64,000 nucleotides of DNA from Bradyrhizobium sp. (GTDB taxonomy: Bacteria > Pseudomonadota > Alphaproteobacteria > Rhizobiales > Xanthobacteraceae): contig NZ_DAHUXJ010000154.1 of NCBI RefSeq assembly GCF_027307225.1, positions 1 through 64,000 of the forward strand. Direction: 5' to 3'. How positions within the stretch are numbered: position 1 is the stretch's first letter; every line of letters starts with the position of its first letter. This document shows, one piece after another, positions 42,032 through 50,709 of the stretch. Position numbers and translations under genes: made by a program. The notes beneath the pieces are model-generated. The model saw only the letters and a program-made list of their open reading frames with translations. It did not search any database and was not told the DNA's origin.

Positions 42032-42742
42032 TTATCGCCACGAGCCAATGTTGGTGTTGCCGCCTTGCGCCACTTGCGACGAACCGCCGAACGGCGAGTC
42101 GCTGCCGCCGCCATGATGAGGCGCGAGCACGACGACGATCGTGCCGACCTTGGCACGGTTATAGAGGTCGATCACGTCTTCATTCGTCATGCGGATGCAA
42201 CCGGAGGAGATCGACTGGCCGATATATTCGGGTTGGTTGGTGCCGTGAATCCGGAACAGCGTGTCCTTGCCGCCAGAATAGAGATACATCGCGCGCGAAC
42301 CCATCGGATTGTCCGGGCCCGGCGGCACGAAAGTGGGAACGCCAAGGCGCTCGATTTCGCCCGAGGTCGGGTGCCACGCGGGCCATTCGGTCATCGCGCC
42401 GATCTTGGCGACACCAGACCAGGCCATGGCTTCTTCGCCAACGGTGATGCCATAACGGATCGCCTTGCCATCGTTCATCACGTAATAAAGGTAGTGGTTG
42501 TCGGAATCGACGACGATCGAACCCGGGGCTTCCTTGCGCTGATACTCGACGATCGCGCGGCGGAAGTTCTCCGGCGGCTGCACGTTCTCGTAGCGAATTT
42601 TCGCCAGCAGATCCTTGTCGTGCTGCTTGAAATTAGCGGTATTGGTCGCCTCATAGTTTGCCGTTTCCATGCAACCTGAGAGCAGGAGCCCGGCGGCAGT
42701 CACAGCCATTGCCAATTTCAGCGACGTCAGTTTCAACGACAT
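42032..42742 (-). CDS. L,D-transpeptidase (YkuD domain) lipoprotein
   Basis: A 236-residue protein. The N-terminus is a lipoprotein signal with lipobox L-L-S-G-C (Cys near residue 25). Residues about 70-215 form a YkuD domain with the catalytic motif H-G-T-N-Q-P then S-S-G-C-I-R-M. Such enzymes make 3-3 peptidoglycan cross-links or attach lipoproteins. ATG 42742 begins the lipoprotein signal; a longer frame to 42934 is not signal-like. Convergent with the extensin-like gene 36 bp away, another envelope protein. Confidence 0.9.
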   Translation of the reverse strand: MSLKLTSLKLAMAVTAAGLLLSGCMETANYEATNTANFKQHDKDLLAKIRYENVQPPENFRRAIVEYQRKEAPGSIVVDSDNHYLYYVMNDGKAIRYGITVGEEAMAWSGVAKIGAMTEWPAWHPTSGEIERLGVPTFVPPGPDNPMGSRAMYLYSGGKDTLFRIHGTNQPEYIGQSISSGCIRMTNEDVIDLYNRAKVGTIVVVLAPHHGGGSDSPFGGSSQVAQGGNTNIGSWR

Positions 42743-43042
42743 TTTGGAGTTTCCAATCGAAGGCCATACGGTCGAGACGAAGAATTTTCTGTCCGCCACG
42801 ATTCCATCTTCAACTCCCACATTATCGCCGAAATTGGCAACAATTCCAGCGCTCAGATGCCACTTCGGCACTGCAGCGGCCCGGTTGTGTCTTTTTTGCC
42901 GCAAGTACTTGAGCGGGACGGGATTCTTGGGCAATTAGCTGGGCCGAGGGGCGGATTCCGCCACTCTTCCGACGCCCCGACGCCGCAAATCCTGGAGAGC
43001 TACCGGCTTTCACGAAAGGTTTGCCGAATCGAGCCAAGTCTC

Positions 43043-43106
43043 CTGGTTACAAGTCTTCCTGGTTACAAGTCTTCTTGGTTACAGGTCCTGATGGCTACGA
43101 GTCCTC
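43043..43106. repeat. Four 16-bp tandem repeats upstream of corA
   Basis: Unit CTGGTTACAAGTCTTC occurs at 43043-43058 and 43059-43074 identically, then as diverged copies at 43075-43090 and 43091-43106, with partial units on both sides (AAGTCT before, TTGGTTA after). Sixteen bp is about 1.5 helical turns. The last unit ends 30 bp before the corA ATG, so the array lies in the promoter or leader region. Confidence 0.8.
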
Positions 43107-43136
43107 TTGGTTAACTTTGCCAGTCCGGAGTTCTGC

Positions 43137-44114
43137 ATGTTTTCGGTGTTCGTCCCCAGCGAGTCCTCCCTGAAAAAGGCCACCGTTACCGATCTGGACA
43201 AGTTGCCGGAGAACGCCGTCTGGATCGACCTGATCAAGCCGACCGCGGCCGAGGACAGGGCGGTGGAGGGGATCGCCGGGATCGCGGTGCCGACCCGGGA
43301 AGACATGCAGGAAATCGAGATTTCGAGCCGCCTTTATATCGAAAACGGCGCGCGCTACATGACGGCGACGCTGATGTGCCAGTCCGACACCGAGGCGCCG
43401 AAGACCACGGCGGTGACTTTCATCCTTGCCGGCCATCGTCTCGTGACGGTGCGCTACGACGATCCGAAGCCGTTTGTGCTGGTGGAAAACAAGCTCGGCC
43501 GCAATTGCTCGGCCAGCGTTACCGGCGAAATGGTGTTGATGGAGTTGCTGGACGCGGTGATCGACCGCTGCGCCGACATCCTCGAGCGCATCGGCGCGGA
43601 CGTCGACCAGGTTTCCCACGACATCTTCGAGCCCGAGAGCGAGCGCCACGGCAACGCCAAGCGCTATTCGCAGATCCTGATCGCGATCGGCCGCAAGGGC
43701 GACCTGACCTCCAAGGTTCGCGAAAGCCTCGTCTCAATCGGCCGCCTCGTGACGTTTCTCTCGGCTGTTATCGAAGGCGTGAAGTGGACCAAGGACATGC
43801 GCGAGCAGCTCAAGACCATGCAGCGCGACGTCGCCTCGCTGACCGACCACGCCTCCTATCTTTCAAACAAAATCACCTTTGTGCTCGATGCCATGCTCGG
43901 CGTCGTCAATCTCGAACAGAACAACATCATCAAGCTGTTTTCCGTGATGGCGGTGGTGCTGATGCCGCCGACCCTGATCGCCTCGGTCTACGGCATGAAT
44001 TTCAAGGTGATGCCGGAACTTGAATGGCAGCATGGCTATCCGCTTGCCGTGCTGATGATGGCGGTCGCGGCCGTCGCCCCCTACATGTATTTCCGCTGGA
44101 AGAAGTGGCTGTAA
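43137..44114 (+). CDS. corA: CorA-family magnesium/cobalt transporter
   Basis: A 325-residue CorA protein: large cytoplasmic N-terminal domain, long helix, then two transmembrane helices at about 263-286 and 298-318 with the signature Y-G-M-N-F between them and a basic tail (R-W-K-K-W-L). It moves Mg2+ (and possibly Co2+) as a pentamer. ATG 43137 has CGGAG upstream; a TTG at 43107 in the tandem repeat region would add 10 residues and is less likely. Confidence 0.94.
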   Translation: MFSVFVPSESSLKKATVTDLDKLPENAVWIDLIKPTAAEDRAVEGIAGIAVPTREDMQEIEISSRLYIENGARYMTATLMCQSDTEAPKTTAVTFILAGHRLVTVRYDDPKPFVLVENKLGRNCSASVTGEMVLMELLDAVIDRCADILERIGADVDQVSHDIFEPESERHGNAKRYSQILIAIGRKGDLTSKVRESLVSIGRLVTFLSAVIEGVKWTKDMREQLKTMQRDVASLTDHASYLSNKITFVLDAMLGVVNLEQNNIIKLFSVMAVVLMPPTLIASVYGMNFKVMPELEWQHGYPLAVLMMAVAAVAPYMYFRWKKWL

Positions 44115-44294
44115 AGCCTGGCGCCGCCGCCGCCCGCGCGAGGTTAAGAAAGTGCGCTGCAATTGCCGGACTCGCCGTTATTTTCGCTCCGCTAAAATTT
44201 GAGCGGTGCACTGAACGTTTGCGCGACGGCTTTCTGCCATAACACTCGCGAACGACCCGCGAAAATTCCAATGGTTGAGAAAGTCATAAGGCCA

Positions 44295-44495
44295 ATGCAG
44301 AACGTCATCGATTTCGCAAGCTACCGGCAGGGCCGCAGCATTGTGGTCGGGGCACGGGCGATCTCGGCGCGTAGCTGCCGGCATTGCGGGGCTGCGCTCG
44401 GCGACGGCGAGCTCGAAGACGAGTGCTCCAGCATCGCCAACACCCAGGAAGCGCTGCGCTGGCAGGCCGCCCAGATCCTGCGCGGGCTGATCTGA
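44295..44495 (+). CDS. Small zinc-ribbon-like protein
   Basis: A 66-residue protein beginning M-Q-N-V-I-D-F-A-S-Y-R-Q-G, like the heads of several small Bradyrhizobium proteins. It contains C-R-H-C-G and a later single Cys in E-D-E-C-S-S, so only part of a metal-binding site is evident. AAGG lies 4 nt before ATG 44295; ATG 44271 is an alternative. Unknown function. Confidence 0.55.
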   Translation: MQNVIDFASYRQGRSIVVGARAISARSCRHCGAALGDGELEDECSSIANTQEALRWQAAQILRGLI

Positions 44496-44566
44496 AACGT
44501 TATCCTGCTTCGATGCCCACCTGCGCGGCTTCGAGGTTAAGCGACTTTTGCGCATCGCCCAAAACG

Positions 44567-44732
44567 CTAGTGGAGTGGATTTGACATTCGCTACCCATCC
44601 GGCCGCGAGTTTGGAAAGCGAATGTCAAATCCTAAACTCCACTAGAAACAGACATTTGCTAGTGGTCCTTTGACTCTGACGTTCCTTTGAAGAGGTCGCT
44701 GCGAAACTGAAACGTCAGTGTCGCCACACTAG
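44567..44732. repeat. Class B palindromic repeat bounded by CTAG, copy 1
   Basis: Two hairpins, each starting CTAGTG and ending CACTAG or CACACTAG. The first (44567-44645) has arms GATTTGACATTCGCT / AGCGAATGTCAAATC; the second (44659-44732) pairs GACTCTGACGTTC with GAAACGTCAGTGTC. The same architecture recurs at 61054-61217. The right CTAG (44729-44732) provides the stop codon region of the convergent SDR gene. Confidence 0.85.
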
Positions 44733-45484
44733 ACGTGCTGGCCGCCGTTGATGTGGATCTCCGCGCCGTTCACGTAAGAGCTCGTTTCCGTACACAGCAC
44801 GTAGATGATCTTGGCGACCTCATCCGGGGTGCCGACCCGGTGCATCGGAATCTGCTGCTCCACGATCTTTTCGGTGCCCGGCGACAGGATCGACGTGTCG
44901 ATTTCGCCCGGAGCGATCGAATTGACGCGGACGCCGAGCCTGCCGAAATCCGATGCCATCTCGCGCGTCAGTGCGGCGAGTGCCGCTTTCGACGTTGCAT
45001 AGGCGGCGCCCGCGAACGGATGCACCCGCGAGCCGGCGATCGACGTCACGTTGACGACCGAACCTTTCGCCGCCGTCAATTCGTCGATCAGGCCGCGCGC
45101 CATCATGATGGGCGCGAAGAAATTGACGCGAAACACGTGTTTCCAGGTTTCAAGTTCGGTATCGATCGAGCCGAGCCGTTTGCCGCCTTCGGCCTTCGGC
45201 GAAATCGCCGCATTGTTGACGAGCGCATGCAGTACGCCGCCTTCCAGCCGGTCTCGAATTTCGGAGATGGCGCGTTCGGTATCGCGGTGATCGGCGAGGT
45301 CGACCTGAATGTGATCCTCAGGCCCCGCGCCCCATGGGCATTCCTCGGGAAAGGGATGGCGTGAACAGGTGAGAACGCGCCAACCCGCCGACGAAAAGCG
45401 GATCACGGTTGCATGGCCGATGCCGCGGCTGGCACCGGTGAGCAGCATTGTCCGTCGTGGTCCGTTATGAGAGGGAGTGGCCAT
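44729..45484 (-). CDS. Short-chain dehydrogenase/reductase
   Basis: A 251-residue SDR: T-G-A-S-R-G-I-G-H cofactor motif, N-N-A-A-I-S, catalytic Ser in N-V-T-S-I-A-G-S and Y-A-T-S-K-A. The C-terminus I-N-G-G-Q-H-V is family-typical. Residue patterns after strand 2 (C-S-R-H-P) favour NADP(H). The substrate is unknown. Its TAG stop lies in the terminal CTAG of the class B repeat, and its start is 17 bp downstream of the pdxH stop, so it is likely co-transcribed with pdxH. Confidence 0.88.
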   Translation of the reverse strand: MATPSHNGPRRTMLLTGASRGIGHATVIRFSSAGWRVLTCSRHPFPEECPWGAGPEDHIQVDLADHRDTERAISEIRDRLEGGVLHALVNNAAISPKAEGGKRLGSIDTELETWKHVFRVNFFAPIMMARGLIDELTAAKGSVVNVTSIAGSRVHPFAGAAYATSKAALAALTREMASDFGRLGVRVNSIAPGEIDTSILSPGTEKIVEQQIPMHRVGTPDEVAKIIYVLCTETSSYVNGAEIHINGGQHV

Positions 45485-45501
45485 GGGATCCTAGCCGTCG
45501 A

Positions 45502-46143
45502 TCACGGGTAAAGCCGCGTCTTCGACCAGACCTGGTCGGGAGCGTCGCGGCGGAATTCAATGCGGTCGTGCAGGCGGAACGGGCGGTCATGCCAGAACTC
45601 GAAGCACTGTGGGGTGATGCGCCAGCCGCTCCACCCCTGTGGGCGCGGCACCTCGCCGATGATGTATTGCGCGGCAACCTTGGCGATCGCTTGTTCAAAA
45701 GCGAACCGGCTTTCCAGCGGCTGCGACTGTTTGGACGCCCAGGCGCCGATCTGGGCTTGCTTGGGGCGGGTGGCGAAATAGGAATCCGCCTCGGCGTTGG
45801 TGACCGGCGACACCAGGCCACGGATACGCACCTGCCGCCGCAGCGACTTCCAGTGAAATAGTAACGCCGCCTTAGGATTTGCGGCCAATTCGCGGCCCTT
45901 CTGGCTGGCGATGTGACTGTAGAACACGAAGCCGGCGCCGTCATAGCCCTTCATCAGCACCATCCGCACGTCGGGCAGGCCGTCCGTATCGACGGTCGCC
46001 AGCGCCATGGCGTTGGGATCGTTAGGCTCGGCCTTTACGGCTTCCGCAAACCACTCTCCGAACAGCGCGAAGGGTTCCTCGGCCGCGGTGAAATCACCGG
46101 ATGTTAAGGGTGTCGGGTGTTTGATGGAGGTCGTGTCCGTCAT
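45502..46143 (-). CDS. pdxH: Pyridoxamine 5'-phosphate oxidase
   Basis: A 213-residue FMN oxidase that converts pyridoxamine or pyridoxine phosphate to pyridoxal phosphate (vitamin B6). Family segments: [39 protein letters not shown] and terminal T-R-L-Y-P. The start at 46143 gives the usual length and drops an unrelated head reaching 46224. The SDR gene follows at 17 bp. Confidence 0.95.
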   Translation of the reverse strand: MTDTTSIKHPTPLTSGDFTAAEEPFALFGEWFAEAVKAEPNDPNAMALATVDTDGLPDVRMVLMKGYDGAGFVFYSHIASQKGRELAANPKAALLFHWKSLRRQVRIRGLVSPVTNAEADSYFATRPKQAQIGAWASKQSQPLESRFAFEQAIAKVAAQYIIGEVPRPQGWSGWRITPQCFEFWHDRPFRLHDRIEFRRDAPDQVWSKTRLYP

Positions 46144-46252
46144 GTAATCGGAGTCCAAGGTTGCGCCCGTCCGCGGCCAAATGCGCGTCAATGCACCGTG
46201 TGAAGTCAGCCTTATATAGGGCATGGGGACGCTTTGGCCTATCGCCGATCAG

Positions 46253-46421
46253 GCTAGTGCCCACTTTCCGAAGTTCGTGCACCGTCGCAGCAACCACCTT
46301 CACGAACTTCGGGAAGTTATGGGCGCTAGCAAACTCATTGATTCTAGGACCGCTTTATCGATCTGAAGTCCCTGATCGAATTCGCCGCTTGTGGTACAGG
46401 GGCTTCAGATCGGCGGTCCTA
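46253..46421. repeat. Class A composite palindromic repeat, copy 2
   Basis: First hairpin 46253-46330: GCTAGTGCCCACTTTCCGAA... paired with ...TTCGGGAAGTTATGGGCGCTAGC. Second hairpin 46345-46421: TAGGACCGC...GATCTGAAGTCCCTG paired with CAGGGGCTTCAGATC...GCGGTCCTA. Arms match copy 1, loops differ, and several paired changes keep the stems. It ends 15 bp before the lipoprotein start. Confidence 0.85.
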
Positions 46422-46436
46422 CCCGGAGTAGCGGCC

Positions 46437-46835
46437 ATGCTTTTGATTGGCGTCAGTGTCGGCGGTTGCAGCATGTCCCGCCTGAATGGTGCGTTCGCCA
46501 AAAGCGACGACGTCACCGGCTCGTTCAGCCCGGCGGCCGGGGCGGGCTCGTCCGTTCCGACCGAGACCGACCTCGCCTTTGCCCGCAACGCCGCGTCCGA
46601 TGTGCTGACGCGGGGCGACAAGGATGCGAGCCAGCCTTGGGAAAATCCGGAGACTGGCGCACGGGGGTCGGTGACGCCGCTGGCGCAGGCCTATTCCTCG
46701 GATGGGCGGACCTGCCGTGATTTCCTGGCGAGTTACGTCAAGGGTACGTCGGAAAGCTGGCTTCAAGGGGCTGCTTGTCAAACCAGCCGCGGGCAATGGG
46801 AAATTCATACGCTCAAGCCTTGGCGGCAGAGCTAA
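46437..46835 (+). CDS. Surface lipoprotein, RT0821/Lpp0805-like
   Basis: A 132-residue protein starting at ATG 46437 with a lipoprotein signal (L-L-I-G-V-S-V-G-G-C, Cys at 11). The C-terminal half carries the conserved T-C-R-D-F and final C-Q-T-S-R-G-Q-W-E-I of the RT0821/Lpp0805 surface-protein family. The frame continues upstream to 46161, but that part is translated class A repeat and is unlikely to be protein. The repeat ends 15 bp before the start, so the promoter must lie in or before the repeat. Signal core is short, so the start could be a few codons earlier (GTC/GTA region). Confidence 0.75.
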   Translation: MLLIGVSVGGCSMSRLNGAFAKSDDVTGSFSPAAGAGSSVPTETDLAFARNAASDVLTRGDKDASQPWENPETGARGSVTPLAQAYSSDGRTCRDFLASYVKGTSESWLQGAACQTSRGQWEIHTLKPWRQS

Positions 46836-47049
46836 AGTCGCGCGGAAACGGCCAGTTGAGAATCAGCTTTTGCTTTGGCTTCCTTGCACAAATGGTTGAG
46901 AATGCGTGCGATCTTGGTCTATTTCGACAGCGCTGCGCGACGGGTGCGAAGCCGTTGCAAAAATGACACGACGTCCCCAAATGAAAAGCCTGAGCTGGCT
47001 GCCGGCCCGTATCATAGACTGACGACTTCCCATGAAGGAGAACTGACGG

Positions 47050-48006
47050 ATGCGCGACCCCTATGAGGTCTTGGGGGTGCCGCGGAGCGCCAATGCCGCG
47101 GCGATCAAGGGCGCCTATCGCAAGCTTGCCAAGAAGTACCACCCCGACACCAACAAGAACGACCCGAAGGCTGCCGCTCGTTTCGCCGAGCTGAATTCGG
47201 CCAACGAGATCGTTGGCGATGAGGACAAGCGCAAGCAGTTCGATCGTGGCGAGATCGACGCTGAGGGCAAGCCGCGCTTTCAGGGATTTCCCGGCGGCGA
47301 TCCGCGCGCGCGCGCCGGTGGGTTCGAGACCCATACCTTTCGCAGCGGCGGCGCGGGCCCCGGCGGCGGCGGCGGTTTTGAGGACATCCTCAACAGCATG
47401 TTCGGGGCGGCGGCGGCGCGCGGCGGAGGCCGACCCGGCGGCGGTGGCGCCCGGTTCGAGTTCGACCCCGGAACCATGGCGATGGACCTCGATGTCTCCG
47501 TCGCCATGACCGTGTCGCTGGAGGAGTCGGTCAAGGGGGCGGAGAAGCGCGTTCGCTTGCCGGCCGGCAAGGAACTCAATGTCAAGATTCCACCCGGCGT
47601 TGTGGCCGGCCAGCAGATCCGGCTGAAGGGGCAGGGCGAAACCGCGGCGGGCCATCCGCCAGGGGACCTGCTGATCGCGGTCAGTATTGCGCCGCACGCG
47701 CTCTTCAAAGTCGATGGCAGCGATTTGCGCCTGGATCTGCCGATCACGCTCTATGAGGCTGTTCTGGGCGGAAAGGTTCGCGTGCCGACGCTCGGCAGCG
47801 CGGTCGAACTTTCAATCCCGAAAAACACCTCGAGCGGCCGGACGTTTCGTCTTAAAGGCAAGGGATTGCCGAAAGCAGGCGGGAACGGCGATCTGCTGGT
47901 GACCACCCGAATCATGCTGCCGGACGGGAACAACGCCGAACTGGAGGCGTTGATGCAAAAATGGCGGGATACCCATCCCTACAACCCGCGCAGCGACTTT
48001 TCGTAA
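47050..48006 (+). CDS. DnaJ-type co-chaperone (CbpA-like)
   Basis: A 318-residue type II J-protein. J-domain at 1-67 with H-P-D (Y-H-P-D-T), then a Gly-rich region (about 80-140) and the two beta-barrel C-terminal domains (V-K-I-P-P-G-V, L-K-G-Q-G, G-D-L-L-I-A-V, and [10 protein letters not shown]). The zinc-finger domain of true DnaJ is absent, so this is CbpA/DjlA-like. It stimulates DnaK ATPase. AAGGAG precedes the ATG by 10 nt. Confidence 0.93.
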   Translation: MRDPYEVLGVPRSANAAAIKGAYRKLAKKYHPDTNKNDPKAAARFAELNSANEIVGDEDKRKQFDRGEIDAEGKPRFQGFPGGDPRARAGGFETHTFRSGGAGPGGGGGFEDILNSMFGAAAARGGGRPGGGGARFEFDPGTMAMDLDVSVAMTVSLEESVKGAEKRVRLPAGKELNVKIPPGVVAGQQIRLKGQGETAAGHPPGDLLIAVSIAPHALFKVDGSDLRLDLPITLYEAVLGGKVRVPTLGSAVELSIPKNTSSGRTFRLKGKGLPKAGGNGDLLVTTRIMLPDGNNAELEALMQKWRDTHPYNPRSDFS

Positions 48007-48027
48007 TCGCCGCGGGAACGAAGGGGT

Positions 48028-48077
48028 GCGGCCTCGATCTGGGGGACCAGCGCGGTACAAACCCCAGTCGAGGCCGC
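48028..48077. terminator. Strong hairpin downstream of the J-protein gene
   Basis: GCGGCCTCGA (48028-48037) pairs with TCGAGGCCGC (48068-48077), and inside it CTGGGG pairs with CCCCAG, giving 16 bp of stem with one bulge and a 17-nt loop. It starts 22 bp after the stop. It may end both this gene and the convergent anti-sigma operon. Confidence 0.6.
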
Positions 48078-48214
48078 TTGCGTCGATCGGCGGATCGAAC
48101 GCGCCACAATTTTTCGTGAGTCATGGTGCGATATTGAGACGCGTCCATGTTCCAATTCCAGATTCTTAATGTCGGAATTTGGACGTGGCCGATTTGCCAC
48201 CCAGTCGCGCCGCT

Positions 48215-48982
48215 TCAGCCGCCTTTCTCGTTCTGGTCATAAACTTGGCGCGCCACCCGATGCAGCTTTTCCTTGTCCATCGGGCCGCTGAGCACATAGC
48301 TGACGTCGTCTTCCGACCAGTACATGGCGCCCGAATTCTCGGCGGCGGTGTAGCGCATCTGCGCCGATCCGGCCTTCGAGCGGGAAGCGTAAAGCGTGTA
48401 GCGTTCCCCGGAGGCGCTCTCGTACATGAAGAATGAGGCCGGCCCGGTCGGGCCGGGCAACAGGCGTCCGCCGACGAGCTTCAATCCACTCGCGTCCAGC
48501 TTCGGGGCCCGGACGTCCCAACCGCATCGTTTGGTCAGCCAGGTCTGCAAGTGATCGCGTTCGCTGCCCGGCACCTCGACGGGATGGCGGACTTCGACGA
48601 CATAAAGCCGATGCGCATCGAGCGCGTCGGAGGTCAGGCTCTGGATGGCCGAAGGCGTCGCCGTAATACCACGCGCCACCCAGCCGACGCCGCCGCCGCC
48701 AACGAAAGCTGCGAGCACCGCGGCCGCCGTGCCATACAGCCACTGGCGCGGCCGGCTTACCAGCCGCTCGAGTTCAAGACGCTTCGGCACCACCTCGTCG
48801 GCAACACGATCATAGCGTGCATGCAGTGCATCCGCCATTTCGCGCCATCCTTGTACCCGTTCGGCGCAATCGGGGTGGGTCGCAAGCCACGCTTCGACAT
48901 CGCCGCGCCGTTCCGCGGGCAATTCGTTGTCGACGTAAGCGTGCAGCTCGTCTTCGGTGACGGGAATCTTTGGGTCGATCAT
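48215..48982 (-). CDS. Anti-sigma factor, membrane-anchored
   Basis: A 255-residue protein. The N-terminal 75 residues are a helical anti-sigma domain (V-T-E-D-E-L-H-A-Y-V-D-N-E-L, with A-T-H-P-D-C); residues about 83-108 are a transmembrane helix rich in Gly/Ala; the remainder is periplasmic and of a type seen in ChrR/RseA-like regulators. It lies downstream of and on the same strand as the ECF sigma gene, as expected for a sigma/anti-sigma pair. It holds the sigma factor until an envelope signal arrives; the signal is unknown. Confidence 0.85.
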   Translation of the reverse strand: MIDPKIPVTEDELHAYVDNELPAERRGDVEAWLATHPDCAERVQGWREMADALHARYDRVADEVVPKRLELERLVSRPRQWLYGTAAAVLAAFVGGGGVGWVARGITATPSAIQSLTSDALDAHRLYVVEVRHPVEVPGSERDHLQTWLTKRCGWDVRAPKLDASGLKLVGGRLLPGPTGPASFFMYESASGERYTLYASRSKAGSAQMRYTAAENSGAMYWSEDDVSYVLSGPMDKEKLHRVARQVYDQNEKGG

Positions 48983-49112
48983 GGTCGTCGTCTCTTCTCA
49001 GTCGAAATGCTCGCTGCCGCCGTCCGCTCTCCCCGACGGAAATGCGACCGCGTCTGCGATGCGGTTTCCCCAAAAAGCTTAGTCACTCCACGCCAGTTCA
49101 TCGAGTTCGTCA

Positions 49113-49601
49113 TTATTTCACCCGCCGCAATGCCGGGCGCTCGCCTTCGAGGACCGCCTTTACATGGGCCCGCGCCCGCGCCAGGCGCGACATCACCGTG
49201 CCGATCGGCACGCCCTGAATGTCGGCAACTTCGCGATAACTCAATCCTTCCAGCATCACGAGCAGCAGCACCGCGCGCTGATCGTCCACCAGCGTCGCCA
49301 TGGCCTTGGCGATGTCGCGGCCTTCGGCTTCGGTGCCGCTGGCGTCCGGATTGTTGTCCAGAAGAGGCATGAACTGCGGCCGCCGGGCCAGCGATCGCCG
49401 CCTGTTCTTGTTGAGATTGGTCAGGATGGTGTAGAGCCAGCTCCGCACGTCACCGCCGAGAAAAAGCCGTTCCGAGCGCAACGCCCGAACCAGCGTATCT
49501 TGCACGAGGTCGTCCGCAATGTCGGCATCCCGCGTCAGCGCGCGCGCATAGCGGCGCAACGCAGGAATCATGGCTTCGACACTCTCGCGAAACGCTATCA
49601 T
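49113..49601 (-). CDS. ECF RNA polymerase sigma factor
   Basis: A 162-residue sigma-70 family ECF factor. Region 2 (L-R-R-Y-A-R-A-L-T-R-D-A-D-I-A-D-D-L-V-Q-D) and the following W-L-Y-T-I-L-T-N, then region 4 with L-S-Y-R-E-V-A-D-I-Q-G and G-T-V-M-S-R-L-A-R-A-R. ATG 49601 starts the family-typical protein; the frame to 49667 is not conserved-looking. 130 bp precede the anti-sigma gene. It probably activates its own operon. Confidence 0.92.
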   Translation of the reverse strand: MIAFRESVEAMIPALRRYARALTRDADIADDLVQDTLVRALRSERLFLGGDVRSWLYTILTNLNKNRRRSLARRPQFMPLLDNNPDASGTEAEGRDIAKAMATLVDDQRAVLLLVMLEGLSYREVADIQGVPIGTVMSRLARARAHVKAVLEGERPALRRVK

Positions 49602-49907
49602 CGCGTGCGATCCTAAATCATCCCCTGCGGTGCTTCGGCAGTCGCGAGCACCAAAGCCTGAATACAAACGACTAAACCCCAGATCGAAATCGCTATTCCG
49701 CCCGTAGTCGCACGGGTATTCAGGTTGTCGTCATCGAGGAGCCTGTACCGACCGTCGGGGCTGATGTACCTCCAAACCGGCGGCAAAGCACCGGATTTGT
49801 CATATGGTGAAAAACTCAGATCTGATGAAAGGTAAAAGCAGCGTGATTCCTGGCGCCGCCAAGCCGCTCGATTGCCTGGGGTATTGCGAAAGCATGCCGC
49901 GTGCGGG
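49602..49907. other. Upstream region of the sigma-factor gene
   Basis: About 300 bp without a gene, where the promoter of the sigma/anti-sigma operon should lie. I could not identify a reliable -35/-10 pair. Beyond it begins the inverted class A repeat. Confidence 0.4.
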
Positions 49908-50031
49908 TGCGGAGATCGGGGACTTCAGATCGATAAGCGGTACTAGAATCGATTAGTTTGTGAGTAGCCCACGCTTTCCGAAGTTCGTGAAGGTGGGTGC
50001 TGCGATGGAGCACGAACTTCGGAAAGTGGGC
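49908..50031. repeat. Class A palindromic repeat, copy 3 (inverted, partial)
   Basis: The first hairpin is intact: GCCCACGCTTTCCGAAGTTCG (49967-49987, read in two parts) pairs with CGAACTTCGGAAAGTGGGC ending at 50031. Of the second hairpin only one arm is recognisable (GGGGACTTCAGATCG at about 49918-49932). Relative to copies 1 and 2 it lies in the opposite orientation. Its end is 5 bp before the GTG start of the phosphatase gene. Confidence 0.75.
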
Positions 50032-50036
50032 ACCAG

Positions 50037-50633
50037 GTGCCGACCATCTATTACATCCGTCACGGCGAAACGGAATGGAATGCGCTGGGTCGCTTGCAAG
50101 GCGTGCAGGACATTCCACTCAACGAACTCGGCCGCAGACAATCGGTTCACACCGGCCATATCCTCGCAGATCTGTTCGCGCGGGATGGCCAACGCGCGGC
50201 CTCGATCGGCTTCGTCTGTAGTCCGCTTGGTCGCGCGCGCCAGACCATGGATCTGGCGCGCGGTGTTCTCGGACTTCCGCTTTCGGGTTACGCCATTGAC
50301 GATCGCCTGCGCGAAATCGGTTACGGCACGTGGGAGGGATCGACGCTCGCGGAAATGCAGGCGAAAGACCCCGATCTGTTTGCGCGGCGTCAGGCGGAAA
50401 AATGGACAGTGGCCCCACCCGGCGGCGAGACCTACGTCGAGGTGCAGGCGAGGGTGGCCGAGTGGTATCGAGAGCTCAAGGTCGACATGGTGACAGTCGC
50501 TCATGGCGGCACCGCTCGCGCGTTGATGGTTACGCTTGACCTTTTGACGCCCGAAATCGCTGCCGATTGGTCCGTCGGGCAGGGCATAGTCTACGTATTC
50601 AGGGACGGCGAGATGAGTAGCTACTATAGTTAA
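50037..50633 (+). CDS. Histidine phosphatase (phosphoglycerate mutase family)
   Basis: A 198-residue protein with the phosphohistidine motif R-H-G-E-T-E-W-N (8-15), L-G-R-A-R-Q-T and the second catalytic His in V-A-H-G-G-T. These enzymes dephosphorylate small metabolites or act as mutases. Start is GTG 50037; no Shine-Dalgarno is visible because the class A repeat ends 5 bp earlier. Downstream, aroC begins after 76 bp. Whether the insertion altered expression is unknown. Confidence 0.9.
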   Translation: MPTIYYIRHGETEWNALGRLQGVQDIPLNELGRRQSVHTGHILADLFARDGQRAASIGFVCSPLGRARQTMDLARGVLGLPLSGYAIDDRLREIGYGTWEGSTLAEMQAKDPDLFARRQAEKWTVAPPGGETYVEVQARVAEWYRELKVDMVTVAHGGTARALMVTLDLLTPEIAADWSVGQGIVYVFRDGEMSSYYS

Positions 50634-50709
50634 TTCGGCTGTCCTCGAGTTTAACCGGGGCGGAGGAAAGGCCATTTGACCGGCCATTCGCCGCGCGTTA
50701 CGACAAATC

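Noticed and set aside
43043-43106. Tandem repeats as a CRISPR array
   Set aside because: Units are 16 bp and directly adjacent with no spacers; no cas genes nearby.
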